Below, piece by piece: positions 15,255 through 23,466 of a stretch of 64,000 bases of DNA. How positions within the stretch are numbered: position 1 is the first letter of the stretch; the number at the start of each line of letters is the position of its first letter. Below the pieces are notes generated by a model. That model searched no databases, was not told the DNA's origin, and saw only the letters and a list, made by a program, of their open reading frames with translations. The DNA is from a virus: the IMG/VR virus record IMGVR_UViG_3300025079_000003, positions 1 through 64,000 of that record. The stretch is one strand, 5' to 3'. Position numbers and translations under genes: made by a program.

Positions 15255-16292
15255 ATGGCAAATAAATCAGTATACCAGGTTTATAGTACTGATGCTTTGA
15301 CACACTTTGACCTAACTAGTGATCCCAAATACGGGATCCTAGTTGGTAATGAGTTTGAAGAAGTATTATGTACTCAAGACCAAACAACATATGAGAAAAT
15401 ACACAGCATATTAACTGTCCCTACAGAAGATGGACAAACTTTTAGAAATAAAAAGAAAGCTTTTATATTACCTAAGTGTAAGGTATCACAAGATAGATTA
15501 AAAGCAGCTTTAAAAGAGCATAGTATAACTGTAACTAATGATTATGAAAAAGCAGATTTAATTGTAGGTCATGATTCTATAGCTGATAGTTTGCAAAATG
15601 GTAATAGCATTGCCTCTACACTTATGTTAACTAAGTTATGGAACTATGAACTTACTGGCGGATCAAGTCAGATCACTAGTGTATTAAATACACAAATACA
15701 AAATTTAAACTGTCTAGCAATAATTACAGATAAAATTCTTGATAAAATTAGCTATTACAAATTAGATGTAGAACAGGATAGTTTATATGATAGTTGGATG
15801 ATAACAGGTATGGCTATGAACATAGCTCATCTTATTGAAACTACTGATTTAAGTGTAATAGATACTGAAACCATCTTGCGTAGTTCATCAAATATGATTA
15901 CTTTAGATGAGCAATTATTAAAGGATCTTAAGTCTCAATTAAATACTAATCATTGGACAGATGATAAAGGTTTAGCAGCTAAAATTATACCTAGTATAGA
16001 TTATAAAACTAACTATCATCTACTGTGGGAGCTGGCTACACAATGTGGAAATTTATTCCATGACTTCAATAGAGATAAAGACTTATGGTTTTGGATTGAA
16101 GAGTCTAACCTGCGTACATTCAGCCGCAAGAGTGCACAGGACATGATCCTTTGGTTAGAAAAAAAAGAGTTACTTAATAAAAGAAACTTTAAACATTTAG
16201 AGCCAATAGTTAGACAAGAGATTAGTATACATAACAGAGACCTTTATACATTTAAAGTGGCTGTAAAAAAAGAATATTTAAAATACTTATAA
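15255..16292 (+). CDS. Hypothetical protein of the MoxR-VWA cluster, 345 aa
   Basis: The family is not known. Residues about 70-105 (ILPKCKVSQDRLKAALKEH ... KADLIVGHD) resemble the same region in the next gene (about 68-102), so the two look like diverged paralogues. This part has the rhythm of a small alpha/beta domain (basic residue, helix, strand, Asp-Leu-Ile). The C-terminal half is helical. Immediate linkage to the AAA+ gene suggests it is a client or adaptor of that machine. A 12-bp hairpin lies at 15314-15344. Confidence 0.6.
   Translation: MANKSVYQVYSTDALTHFDLTSDPKYGILVGNEFEEVLCTQDQTTYEKIHSILTVPTEDGQTFRNKKKAFILPKCKVSQDRLKAALKEHSITVTNDYEKADLIVGHDSIADSLQNGNSIASTLMLTKLWNYELTGGSSQITSVLNTQIQNLNCLAIITDKILDKISYYKLDVEQDSLYDSWMITGMAMNIAHLIETTDLSVIDTETILRSSSNMITLDEQLLKDLKSQLNTNHWTDDKGLAAKIIPSIDYKTNYHLLWELATQCGNLFHDFNRDKDLWFWIEESNLRTFSRKSAQDMILWLEKKELLNKRNFKHLEPIVRQEISIHNRDLYTFKVAVKKEYLKYL
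15314..15344 (+). other. Start-proximal coding hairpin
   Basis: AACTAG (15314-15319) and GATCCC (15321-15326) pair with GGGATC (15333-15338) and CTAGTT (15339-15344): 12 bp with a single bulged T, loop AAATAC. It begins 60 bases into the gene at 15255. Confidence 0.6.
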
Positions 16293-16293
16293 A

Positions 16294-17451
16294 ATGACTG
16301 AAAATCAAAATTATATAATAAACTTTAGAACTGACCAGCAATTTTGGTCCAATGATCAATTGAATGAGAACGGTGTGTCTTCAGAAGAAGCTGGCATATT
16401 CTTATTGCATGGTGCCAGTTGGCAAATAACAGGTGATGACTTAGAATTCTTGGGGATTAATAAATTACCAAATGACTTTGACATTACTGATAAAAAACTA
16501 TATAGATATCCTAAGTTAGATTTACCTAGACAAAAGGTAGATCTTTTAAAAGAAAAGTATAATGTTAAAGTAATCAGAGATCCAAATAAATCTGATATAC
16601 AAATTACATCTCTTAAGTTTTTTAATAGTATAGCACATAGTAGTTGGAATAAATCATTTAGTAAAAATGATTTTTATGAAATATGTAAAGAGTTAGTTAA
16701 AAGAAATCTTTTGTCTGATAATGCAAAGAAATCTATTGGTAATATTTTACAAAATTCACATTCAACTGCTGTATTTGATATACGTTGTCATAAAAAAAAT
16801 TGGGAATCTGCACAAGCAAACAAATCTAAAACTTTAGAGGAGGTTGTACATGCAATGAAAAAAGAATTGGAAGGTAAATATTGCAAGAGCTATATAATCA
16901 AAGAACCTAAACACATTGATACATATAATGAGCTTATAAAAGCAAAGATGCTTGTTCTTGATAGAGATATAAGTAAAATATGTTCAGAAGGTTTGGCAAT
17001 ACTTACTAAAGATGATTATACTCAGATGTATAAAATGATAACAAGTAATGATATAGAAAATAGAACTTTGGCTTTAGAAACTTTAGCTAATTGTAATGTA
17101 GAAGCTTCTTTTGATGTTGTAGCTTTACTAATGTATTATGAATTTGAGTGGGTTAAATCAACAAGCAACTGGAATACTGTTAATGTTAAAGCTTTAAGAA
17201 ATAGATTCTCTGCTATGTCAACTTACGGAAACAGTAGTAATGGAAACTATCATACTCAGATTGTCATGTATTTATACAATGAAGGATACTTAACTAAGTT
17301 TGCAGCTGATACTATTAAAGAAAAAGTTTTTAGTAAAGTTTTAGCATCTGCAGGAATAGGTTCACCTACTTCAGCTTGGGAAATAAATCTTGATGATATA
17401 AAATTTAAAACTCCATTTAAAGAATCAATAATAGATAACATATGTTTATAA
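16294..17451 (+). CDS. Hypothetical protein of the MoxR-VWA cluster, 385 aa
   Basis: The gene follows its paralogue by one base. The N-terminal third (YPKLDLPRQKVDLLKEKYN ... SDIQITS) mirrors residues 70-105 of that protein. The rest is helical and lysine-rich, with a segment of repeated helices at about 225-275 (MITSNDIENRTLALETLANCNVEASFDVVALL) that could be a HEAT-like scaffold. No catalytic motif is visible. It is probably a structural or adaptor partner in the AAA+/VWA system; this is inference from linkage. A hairpin AGCTGGCA/TGCCAGTT lies at 16389-16420. Confidence 0.55.
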   Translation: MTENQNYIINFRTDQQFWSNDQLNENGVSSEEAGIFLLHGASWQITGDDLEFLGINKLPNDFDITDKKLYRYPKLDLPRQKVDLLKEKYNVKVIRDPNKSDIQITSLKFFNSIAHSSWNKSFSKNDFYEICKELVKRNLLSDNAKKSIGNILQNSHSTAVFDIRCHKKNWESAQANKSKTLEEVVHAMKKELEGKYCKSYIIKEPKHIDTYNELIKAKMLVLDRDISKICSEGLAILTKDDYTQMYKMITSNDIENRTLALETLANCNVEASFDVVALLMYYEFEWVKSTSNWNTVNVKALRNRFSAMSTYGNSSNGNYHTQIVMYLYNEGYLTKFAADTIKEKVFSKVLASAGIGSPTSAWEINLDDIKFKTPFKESIIDNICL

Positions 17452-18434
17452 CAAATAAAGAAAAGGAAGAGGTTTTCTATGCAAATAAAGATTTTTGCTT
17501 TAGTTACTCTTCCTTAAATAAATTATTATTTTCACCATCCTTATTCTATAAGGACTATATATTATTTGACCGTGAGGTTAGAACAGATAAACATCTGATT
17601 GAAGGAAAGCTTATACACTGCCTGCTATTTGAAGCAGAGAACGTTGATAAAAAATTCAGCGTTGTTCCAGGTAAAAGCCCAAGTGATAACATTAGAAAGG
17701 TATTAAAAGACATGTCTCTTCATACTGATGCAAAAACTCTAGCTAGCTGTGAGGATTTTATAATTTTAGATTCACTTAAATCTTTAAATCTGTATCAGTC
17801 TCTAAAAGCGGATGAGTCAAGAATAGCTAAGATAAGAACTGAAGACAATGAACCATATTGGAAGTTCCTGGGTAATAATAACATTGATGTTGTTGACCAG
17901 GATACTTTATCAAGATGTGAAGAAAGAGTTGAAGTACTTAAACAAAATAAAGATGTAATGTCTTTGTTTAATGAAGTACAAACAGACTTTGATTTAGATC
18001 CTATTGAAACATTTAGTGAGAAGTATCTAAAATCTGAACTAATTGATTGTGATTTTGGCCTGCACGGATATGTAGATTACTATTCAGTAGATACAGATAA
18101 AAAGGAAGTTGTTATATGTGATCTTAAAACAACAGGGAAGACCGTCTCTGAGTTTAAAGACACTGTAGATTTTTATAATTACTGGCTCCAAGCTGCTATT
18201 TATATGAAACTTGTTTATGATACTTTAGGTGATGATAAAGAAGAATATAATATAGATTTTAAATTCATTGTAATAGACAAATATGATCAGGTTTATGTTT
18301 TTGATGTATCAAATAATACAGTAAATGATTGGGCGGATGGTCTTGGAGGTGCAATAAATACTGCAAAATTTCATTATAATAGTAGAAATTACTCATTACC
18401 TATTGAATTCTTAACAAATAAGATTAAATTATAG
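17442..18434 (+). CDS. PD-(D/E)XK exonuclease
   Basis: The 330 aa protein has the layout of the phage PD-(D/E)XK exonucleases (DUF3799/RecB-like). FSYSSLNKLLFSPSLFYKDYI comes near the start, then EGKLIHCLLFE (54-64, motif I), and GYVDYYSVDTDKKEVVICDLKTT (209-231), in which Asp212, Asp227 and Lys229 form the metal site. The Asp-x-Lys variant replaces the common Glu-x-Lys. Such enzymes resect DNA ends to feed annealing recombination, matching the Sak4-like ATPase upstream. It overlaps the preceding gene by 10 bases. A 9-bp stem (17463-17471 with 17507-17515) encloses a smaller hairpin in codons 8-25. Confidence 0.8.
   Translation: MFITNKEKEEVFYANKDFCFSYSSLNKLLFSPSLFYKDYILFDREVRTDKHLIEGKLIHCLLFEAENVDKKFSVVPGKSPSDNIRKVLKDMSLHTDAKTLASCEDFIILDSLKSLNLYQSLKADESRIAKIRTEDNEPYWKFLGNNNIDVVDQDTLSRCEERVEVLKQNKDVMSLFNEVQTDFDLDPIETFSEKYLKSELIDCDFGLHGYVDYYSVDTDKKEVVICDLKTTGKTVSEFKDTVDFYNYWLQAAIYMKLVYDTLGDDKEEYNIDFKFIVIDKYDQVYVFDVSNNTVNDWADGLGGAINTAKFHYNSRNYSLPIEFLTNKIKL
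17463..17515 (+). other. Nested start-proximal hairpin
   Basis: AAGGAAGAG (17463-17471) pairs perfectly with CTCTTCCTT (17507-17515); GCAAA (17481-17485) pairs with TTTGC (17494-17498) inside. It begins 21 bases after the exonuclease ATG. Confidence 0.55.
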
Positions 18435-18435
18435 T

Positions 18436-19020
18436 ATGAGTAATGTATATACAGAATATTTTCAGAAGAGTAAAGTTTTTCTATACCCCTTGCTAGATTT
18501 AGGTAGGGGTATAAAGTATGTACCTAAGGAAACTTATTGTGCATGGGAAGATGTATACTCTACTGATGATATGATGTTCTTATGTGTATATAAATGTAAG
18601 CTTACCCTTGATTTTAAAAAGTTTGCAAATAGACATCTAATAGCACACCCTTTGTTTAGGGATCATATCTCTTTAGGTACAAACAGACAGTTGTTTGTAT
18701 TTAATTTTGATAAATATTCTCATGATTATAAGAACTTTCTTAAAGGGAAGTATTCTCAATACTCAATAAATGGAAAGATTTCAATACTAGAATTCTTTGA
18801 GACAGCTGAAGAAGAGCAAGTACAATATATACAAGGTTTTTTGCAGCCAGATGAAGTACATGAAGCATATGCTATAGACTTAAATGTAGACATAGAGTTA
18901 TTAGAAGATGTTTATGAAGTCTGTTCTGCACCAAACATGGAAAAGGAAATATTAATTGATAATAATCATATTTTGACTCAATTATTAAAAGAAAGTTCCA
19001 TATATTTGACAAATAAATAA
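18436..19020 (+). CDS. Hypothetical protein, 194 aa
   Basis: The function is not recognised. The N-terminal segment (KVFLYPLLDLGRGIKYVPKETYCAWEDVYS) occurs in small phage proteins of unknown role. The product is soluble, rich in aromatic and acidic residues, with no signal peptide. It begins one base after the exonuclease stop. A perfect 9-bp hairpin TATACCCCT/AGGGGTATA lies 47-78 bases into the gene, in the codons for that conserved stretch. Confidence 0.6.
   Translation: MSNVYTEYFQKSKVFLYPLLDLGRGIKYVPKETYCAWEDVYSTDDMMFLCVYKCKLTLDFKKFANRHLIAHPLFRDHISLGTNRQLFVFNFDKYSHDYKNFLKGKYSQYSINGKISILEFFETAEEEQVQYIQGFLQPDEVHEAYAIDLNVDIELLEDVYEVCSAPNMEKEILIDNNHILTQLLKESSIYLTNK
18482..18513 (+). other. 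Start-proximal coding hairpin
   Basis: TATACCCCT (18482-18490) pairs perfectly with AGGGGTATA (18505-18513), 14-base loop. Such C/G runs are rare in this AT-rich DNA. Confidence 0.55.
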
Positions 19021-19028
19021 TATATAAA

Positions 19029-19445
19029 ATGGCACAAATAGGACAAAATATGATGTTAGTAAATTCTACATTTAGAAATGCTAAATCATTTACATTAATT
19101 CCAGTGAGTATGGACTCACCTTATACAGAAGCTATGTTTGACCCTGCGTCAGGCATCTTAGCTGTCATCAGCAAAGTGATGAAACAATCTTATCATATGG
19201 TACCTAAGTTAGATGATGATGGTCAGCCACAAAGACTTAAAACACCTAACCAGCAAACAGGTAAGACACATAAAGAAGAGAGAAGATTGGTTGACACATT
19301 CTCTGAGTTCTATCTTAGTGATAGAGCTGATATTGAAACTTTTATTCATATGTTTGCTGTAAATGCAGAAAACTTTTCAGTTGAAGAATTCTTTGTAGAC
19401 TTAAAGAAAACTGAACCATCAAAAATTATATTACCTGGTCAATAG
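19029..19445 (+). CDS. Hypothetical protein, 138 aa
   Basis: No domain is recognised. The N-terminal half is beta-like (TFRNAKSFTLIPVSMDSPYTEAMFDPASGILAVISKV), the middle is basic and polar (RLKTPNQQTGKTHKEERR), and the end acidic-helical. It is the last gene before the terminator at 19484, so it closes the operon that runs from the replication genes. GTGAGT/ACTCAC with an ATGG loop folds at 19104-19119, 75-91 bases into the frame. Confidence 0.6.
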   Translation: MAQIGQNMMLVNSTFRNAKSFTLIPVSMDSPYTEAMFDPASGILAVISKVMKQSYHMVPKLDDDGQPQRLKTPNQQTGKTHKEERRLVDTFSEFYLSDRADIETFIHMFAVNAENFSVEEFFVDLKKTEPSKIILPGQ

Positions 19446-19483
19446 TGTTGAGTTGAGTAATATCCTTATTGACTAAAAAAAAG

Positions 19484-19510
19484 AAAGCTCATTGATTTGG
19501 GCTTTTTTTG
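19484..19510 (+). terminator. Intrinsic terminator
   Basis: AAAGCTC (19484-19490) pairs with GGGCTTT (19499-19505), one G-U, loop ATTGATTT, followed by a run of seven T. It lies 39 bases after the stop at 19445 and ends the operon. The A-rich run on the left arm would let it work on the other strand as well. Confidence 0.8.
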
Positions 19511-19528
19511 GCTCTAATAAAAAAAATC

Positions 19529-19813
19529 ATGGCAGAAATAACTAATGAACAAATAATGGATGTAAATATTCTATTAGCAATGAATAGATGTATGTCTGAA
19601 ATAGCACATAATTTACAATATATACACACTCAACAGGTCAAACAAAGAATTAAGCACGTTATAAAAACTGTAGACCTATATGATAGAGAAGTTAAAAGAA
19701 AGTTAAACACAGATCAGTCACAAGCAATAGAAGATATATATGACTGTATAATGGACTTAGTTCTAGAAGCTAGAGAAGTTACTCTTAAAAATGCCAAGAA
19801 TGAAAGAGTATAA
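19529..19813 (+). CDS. Hypothetical helical protein, 94 aa
   Basis: The ATG at 19529 is chosen over an in-frame TTG at 19508 that lies in the T-run of the terminator. The product is helical, with repeated Ile, Arg and His (MNRCMSEIAHNLQYIHTQQVKQRIKHVIKTVDLY), and reads as a helix bundle that may form oligomers. It overlaps the next gene by 23 bases and lies just ahead of the DNA polymerase, so a replication accessory role is possible but not shown. Confidence 0.6.
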   Translation: MAEITNEQIMDVNILLAMNRCMSEIAHNLQYIHTQQVKQRIKHVIKTVDLYDREVKRKLNTDQSQAIEDIYDCIMDLVLEAREVTLKNAKNERV

Positions 19814-19973
19814 TACATATATCATGCAAATAGGAGAAGGTATGGCCGGTGCTCTTAAAGCTCCTGAAAAGAAGAAGTATACACGTATAGATAAGAGGAC
19901 TAAGAAATATGGTAATCCTAGAAAACGTAAAGATGATTGGCAAGGTACAATATATAAAACAAAAAAAGTATGA
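19791..19973 (+). CDS. Small basic protein, 60 aa
   Basis: This Lys/Arg-rich protein (EKKKYTRIDKRTKKYGNPRKRKDDW) has a short hydrophobic or small-residue stretch near the N-terminus. It overlaps the gene before it and joins the polymerase gene as ATGA, which supports it as real. The charge suggests nucleic-acid contact. No family is known. Confidence 0.55.
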   Translation: MPRMKEYNTYIMQIGEGMAGALKAPEKKKYTRIDKRTKKYGNPRKRKDDWQGTIYKTKKV

Positions 19974-21964
19974 AAAATCATTGGGTAATGGATTATGAAA
20001 CTCTATTTGATTGTTTCACTGCCGTATTTGAAGATTACAAAACTAACAAAACAGAAGTCTTTGTAATATGCAGGCTAAGAAATGATCTGACAGAGTTTAT
20101 ACAATTTTTACAACAAAATATAGAAAAGAAAGAATGGCATATATCATATAATGGTTTAGGATTTGATGCTCAGGTTACACACTATATCTTAGACAACCAT
20201 AAAAGTTGGTGGAATATAGATGGTAATGACGTAGCTTACACTATATATAAATATGCACAGAGAACAATTGAGAAAAGTAATAATAGAGAGTTCAGTGATT
20301 ATCCACAATGGAAAATGCAGATAGGTCAGATAGACTTATTTAAGTTACATCATTGGGATAACCCGGCTAAACGTTCAAGTCTTAAGTGGATACAATATAG
20401 TATGGACTGGGAGAATATCCTAGACATGCCTATACATCATACATCTAAGATAGATAACCAAGAAGATCTAGACACTATTCTAGAGTATTGCGTTAATGAT
20501 GTAAGATCTACTAAAGAAATATTTAATAGGTCTACTGATTTAATAAGACTAAGGAAAGAACTAACTAATACATATGGTATTAATATGTTTAGTGCATCAG
20601 AGCCAAGGATTAGTAAAGAAGTATTTGGTTATTTCTTAACACGTATGTTAAATATACCTAAGAGAGATCTTAGAAACATGAAGACTTATCGTGATACTGT
20701 AAAAGTAAAAGATATAATATTACCATACATCTCTTTCACATCACCAGAGTTTAATATGTTACTTGATAGGTTTAAATCTATTGAAGTAAAAGGAGATAAA
20801 CTTAAAGGTAGTTTTAAATATAGTGTAAACTATAAAAATGTTAAGACACACTTTGGTTTAGGTGGTGTTCATGGTGCTGCTAGCAAAGGAGTATATGAGT
20901 CTTCAGATGATATGGTTATAATGTCTTCTGACGTAACAAGTTTTTACCCTAATCTAGCAATTAAGAATCAATTTGCTCCTGCACATTTTCCAAAGAAAGC
21001 ATTTTGTGATCAGTATGAGTGGTTCTTTACTGAAAGAAAGAAAATACCTAAAAGCAACCCTATGAATTATGTATATAAAATTATACTTAACTCAACGTTT
21101 GGTCTTAGTAATGATGAAAAGAGTTTCTTTTATGACCCTGAGCTGTGTTTACGTATTACAATTAATGGCCAGCTTACTCTAATGATGTTATATGAACAGA
21201 TTATGGAAAGAATACCTGGTGCTGTTCCTTTGTTACAGAATACAGACGGTGTAGAGACTTTAATACCAAGAGAATACGTGGATGATTATATGGGTATCTG
21301 TAAAGAATGGGAAGAAAAGACAAATCTTAACCTAGAACATGATGAATATCAAAAACTAGTATTAGCTGATGTCAACAATTATATAGGTGTGAATAACTTT
21401 ATAGATGTTGATATTACTAAATGGAGAGAAGTTAAACAAAGTCAACCTCATTACCTATTTAAGGTAGAGAATGACAAGTTTAGCTTTGCTCCTGTTAAGT
21501 TAAAGGGACGTTTTGATTTTCATAATTTACAATTGCATAAGAATAAGTCCAAACTAGTTATACCAAAAGCTATATATCAATACTTTGTTAATAATATATT
21601 GCCTGAAGACTATCTAGATGAAAATAAAAATATTCTAGATTACTGTATAGGAGGTAAATCAAAAGGTGATTGGGAACAAGTAGCTAGATACATTAAAGAT
21701 GGTGCATTTGCTGAAGATAAATTACAAAAGATAAATAGATATTTCATCTCTAATGATGGAGTAAAGATTATCAAAGTAAATAAAAAAGACAATAGAGAAA
21801 TACAACTAGAGTCTGGCAGATGGGTTCAAACTATTTTTAACGTATTAAAGGTAGAGCCTAAGTGGGAAAACTATAATATTAATAAAGCATATTACATGCA
21901 AGCAATAGAGACTGAGATCAATAGTATCTTGACAGTCTCAACTAATCAATTAAAACTATTTTAA
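19970..21964 (+). CDS. Family B DNA polymerase
   Basis: The 664 aa protein holds proofreading and polymerase domains. Exonuclease motifs: DYET with Asp8 and Glu10 (Exo I), NGLGFD with Asp66 (Exo II), YCVND with Asp177 (Exo III). Polymerase motifs: DVTSFYP with Asp321 (motif A), KIILNSTFG with Lys370 (motif B), and QNTDG with Asp426 (motif C, where Gly stands after the Asp in place of the usual Ser). All catalytic acids are present. It is short for family B, with a compact fingers and thumb, as in phage replicases. It is not clearly of the protein-primed class, and the DnaG-type primase and DnaB-type helicase upstream argue for RNA-primed fork replication. No terminal-protein gene was seen. 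Confidence 0.88.
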   Translation: MKNHWVMDYETLFDCFTAVFEDYKTNKTEVFVICRLRNDLTEFIQFLQQNIEKKEWHISYNGLGFDAQVTHYILDNHKSWWNIDGNDVAYTIYKYAQRTIEKSNNREFSDYPQWKMQIGQIDLFKLHHWDNPAKRSSLKWIQYSMDWENILDMPIHHTSKIDNQEDLDTILEYCVNDVRSTKEIFNRSTDLIRLRKELTNTYGINMFSASEPRISKEVFGYFLTRMLNIPKRDLRNMKTYRDTVKVKDIILPYISFTSPEFNMLLDRFKSIEVKGDKLKGSFKYSVNYKNVKTHFGLGGVHGAASKGVYESSDDMVIMSSDVTSFYPNLAIKNQFAPAHFPKKAFCDQYEWFFTERKKIPKSNPMNYVYKIILNSTFGLSNDEKSFFYDPELCLRITINGQLTLMMLYEQIMERIPGAVPLLQNTDGVETLIPREYVDDYMGICKEWEEKTNLNLEHDEYQKLVLADVNNYIGVNNFIDVDITKWREVKQSQPHYLFKVENDKFSFAPVKLKGRFDFHNLQLHKNKSKLVIPKAIYQYFVNNILPEDYLDENKNILDYCIGGKSKGDWEQVARYIKDGAFAEDKLQKINRYFISNDGVKIIKVNKKDNREIQLESGRWVQTIFNVLKVEPKWENYNINKAYYMQAIETEINSILTVSTNQLKLF

Positions 21965-21965
21965 A

Positions 21966-22283
21966 ATGACGTATAGACCATTGCCTGAAGGGACTACTAT
22001 TAAAGAGTCCCTTCTCCATGGCCTTGGATTATATTCTACTAAATCTATTAGTAAGGATACAGTCCTAGGCATATCACATATTAGAAATACAAAATATCAA
22101 AACAATTATATTAGAACCCCGCTAGGAGGTTTTATAAATCATAGTGACACACCTAATCTAAGAAAGATTGGTAGTGCTGAATCAAGAGATATAGAAGCAG
22201 GGGTTATGATGATCCAAACAACTAAAGACATCCTCCCCGGGGAAGAGCTAACACTTAAATATAATCTATATGCAATTGAATGA
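21966..22283 (+). CDS. Small SET-domain protein (putative lysine methyltransferase)
   Basis: The 105 aa protein is a minimal SET domain. HGLGLYSTKSISKDTVLG (18-35) matches the opening strand; FINHSDTPNL (56-65) holds the Asn-His of the cofactor pocket; and GEELTLKYNLY (92-102) ends in the tyrosine expected at the active site. SET enzymes move a methyl group from S-adenosylmethionine to lysine. Stand-alone SET proteins this small are known in bacteria and large viruses; the substrate here is unknown and could be a virion protein or host regulator. It overlaps the next gene by 14 bases. A perfect 9-bp hairpin (21987-22014) covers codons 8-17. Confidence 0.75.
   Translation: MTYRPLPEGTTIKESLLHGLGLYSTKSISKDTVLGISHIRNTKYQNNYIRTPLGGFINHSDTPNLRKIGSAESRDIEAGVMMIQTTKDILPGEELTLKYNLYAIE
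21987..22014 (+). other. Start-proximal coding hairpin
   Basis: GAAGGGACT (21987-21995) pairs perfectly with AGTCCCTTC (22006-22014), ten-base loop ACTATTAAAG. It begins 21 bases after the SET gene ATG. Confidence 0.6.
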
Positions 22284-22497
22284 AGTCAAGAAAGGAACAA
22301 AACTAAAATTAATTAAAAGAATGCATTACTTAGGTAAAAAACCTGAGGCAATGAATATATTAGATGGAGAGCTTCTGGTATTTGAAGCTAATGATGGCTT
22401 ATATTCTATTTGTACAGATAGAGAAGGCAACCAATACAACATTCCAGGATGGTCTAAGGTAGAAATAATTGAAGAACCTTTGGCTGACTCAGAATAA
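22270..22497 (+). CDS. Hypothetical small beta-domain protein, 75 aa
   Basis: The sequence KKGTKLKLIKRMHY ... GELLVFEANDGLYSICTDREGNQYNIPGWSKVEII has the strand-turn rhythm of an SH3-like barrel. It may bind nucleic acid or protein. It starts inside the SET gene, so the two are probably made together. A CTTAGGT/ACCTGAG hairpin (22329-22347) lies in codons 20-26. No family is assigned. Confidence 0.5.
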   Translation: MQLNEVKKGTKLKLIKRMHYLGKKPEAMNILDGELLVFEANDGLYSICTDREGNQYNIPGWSKVEIIEEPLADSE

Positions 22498-22510
22498 TTT
22501 ATTATATTTA
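22479..22510 (+). promoter_or_regulatory. Bacteroidetes-type promoter
   Basis: TTTG (22479-22482), 20 bases, TATATTTA (22503-22510). Transcription is expected near 22517, a short leader ahead of ATG 22531. The upstream box lies within the end of the previous gene. Confidence 0.55.
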
Positions 22511-22530
22511 CACTTTAAAAGTTTATAATT

Positions 22531-23385
22531 ATGGGGTATACAAAACCTAAAGAAACAACAAGATGGCATTTAGAAAATGCACCCTTACCTAACCATGGTG
22601 AGTCATATACAGTAATATCACATGGAGAAGTGATAGAAAACACATATAAATTATTATCAGATAGTGGATTTATGGTCTCTAGAGAGATGTATAGATCCAG
22701 TAAGAATGCTAACATAGCTCAAGGAGTATATCATATATACCCAACTAATCCAACAGATGGAGACATTATAATGGAAAAGGAACTTGGAATGATGTTTGCT
22801 TGGACTAATTCATATGATAAAACAAAAAGCTTTGCTTCAGCAATTGGGGCCTACGTTGCAGTTTGTAACAACGGTATGATAGCCGGAGACATGATGAACT
22901 ATAAAAGAAAACATAGATGGTCTGCCTCACATGATATACATGTTCACATGAGTGATCAGATGAAGTCAGCAGAGAAGTACTATAAAAGACTGATAAAAGA
23001 TAAAGAGGCACTAAAGAATGTTATAGTTACACATAAAGAAGCAGCTGAACTAGCTGGCCGTTTATTTATTGAAGAGGAGTTGCTTGATTCACAACAGTTA
23101 TCTTGTGTTAAACAAGAACTAATCAAGCCTTCTTATAACTATTCAGTAGGTGCAGAGTCAGGATGGGCCTTTTATAATCATATAACACATGCATTAAAGA
23201 AAGCACATCCACGGGACTGGGTCAATGATCAGCAGAACTTTCATGACTTTATAACTGTTGAGTTATTAGGATCACCTGCATCTAAACCTATGTTTGAAAA
23301 GCCTGCAGAGTATGTAGACATGGGTCAACTTAGTATTGATGTGGATTTAGTAGAGCAAGATAAATTTACATTTGATATATTATAG
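22531..23385 (+). CDS. DUF932-like protein
   Basis: The 284 aa protein resembles the DUF932 family carried by many phages and plasmids. It shows the segment YTVISHGEVIENTYKLL near residue 28, an aromatic and glycine-rich middle (AWTNSYDKTKSFASAIGAYVAVCNNGM), and RKHRWSASHDIHVHM followed by long helices. The family has no proven function. It is expressed from its own promoter at 22479, separate from the polymerase operon, and is followed by a tiny membrane peptide and a structured RNA. Confidence 0.65.
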   Translation: MGYTKPKETTRWHLENAPLPNHGESYTVISHGEVIENTYKLLSDSGFMVSREMYRSSKNANIAQGVYHIYPTNPTDGDIIMEKELGMMFAWTNSYDKTKSFASAIGAYVAVCNNGMIAGDMMNYKRKHRWSASHDIHVHMSDQMKSAEKYYKRLIKDKEALKNVIVTHKEAAELAGRLFIEEELLDSQQLSCVKQELIKPSYNYSVGAESGWAFYNHITHALKKAHPRDWVNDQQNFHDFITVELLGSPASKPMFEKPAEYVDMGQLSIDVDLVEQDKFTFDIL

Positions 23386-23388
23386 AGT

Positions 23389-23466
23389 ATGCTAGAGGAT
23401 ATGCTATTATTTTTTTTATTTCTATTCCTCTTATGGTTTGCTTTAACAGATCAAATGGACAAATAG
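23389..23466 (+). CDS. Possible 25-residue membrane peptide
   Basis: ATG 23389 opens 25 codons: MLEDML, a Leu/Phe-rich helix (LFFLFLFLLWFAL), then TDQMDK. This reads as a one-pass membrane micropeptide of the type often made by phages. The start lies three bases after the upstream stop. Evidence is limited to composition and spacing. Confidence 0.35.
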   Translation: MLEDMLLFFLFLFLLWFALTDQMDK

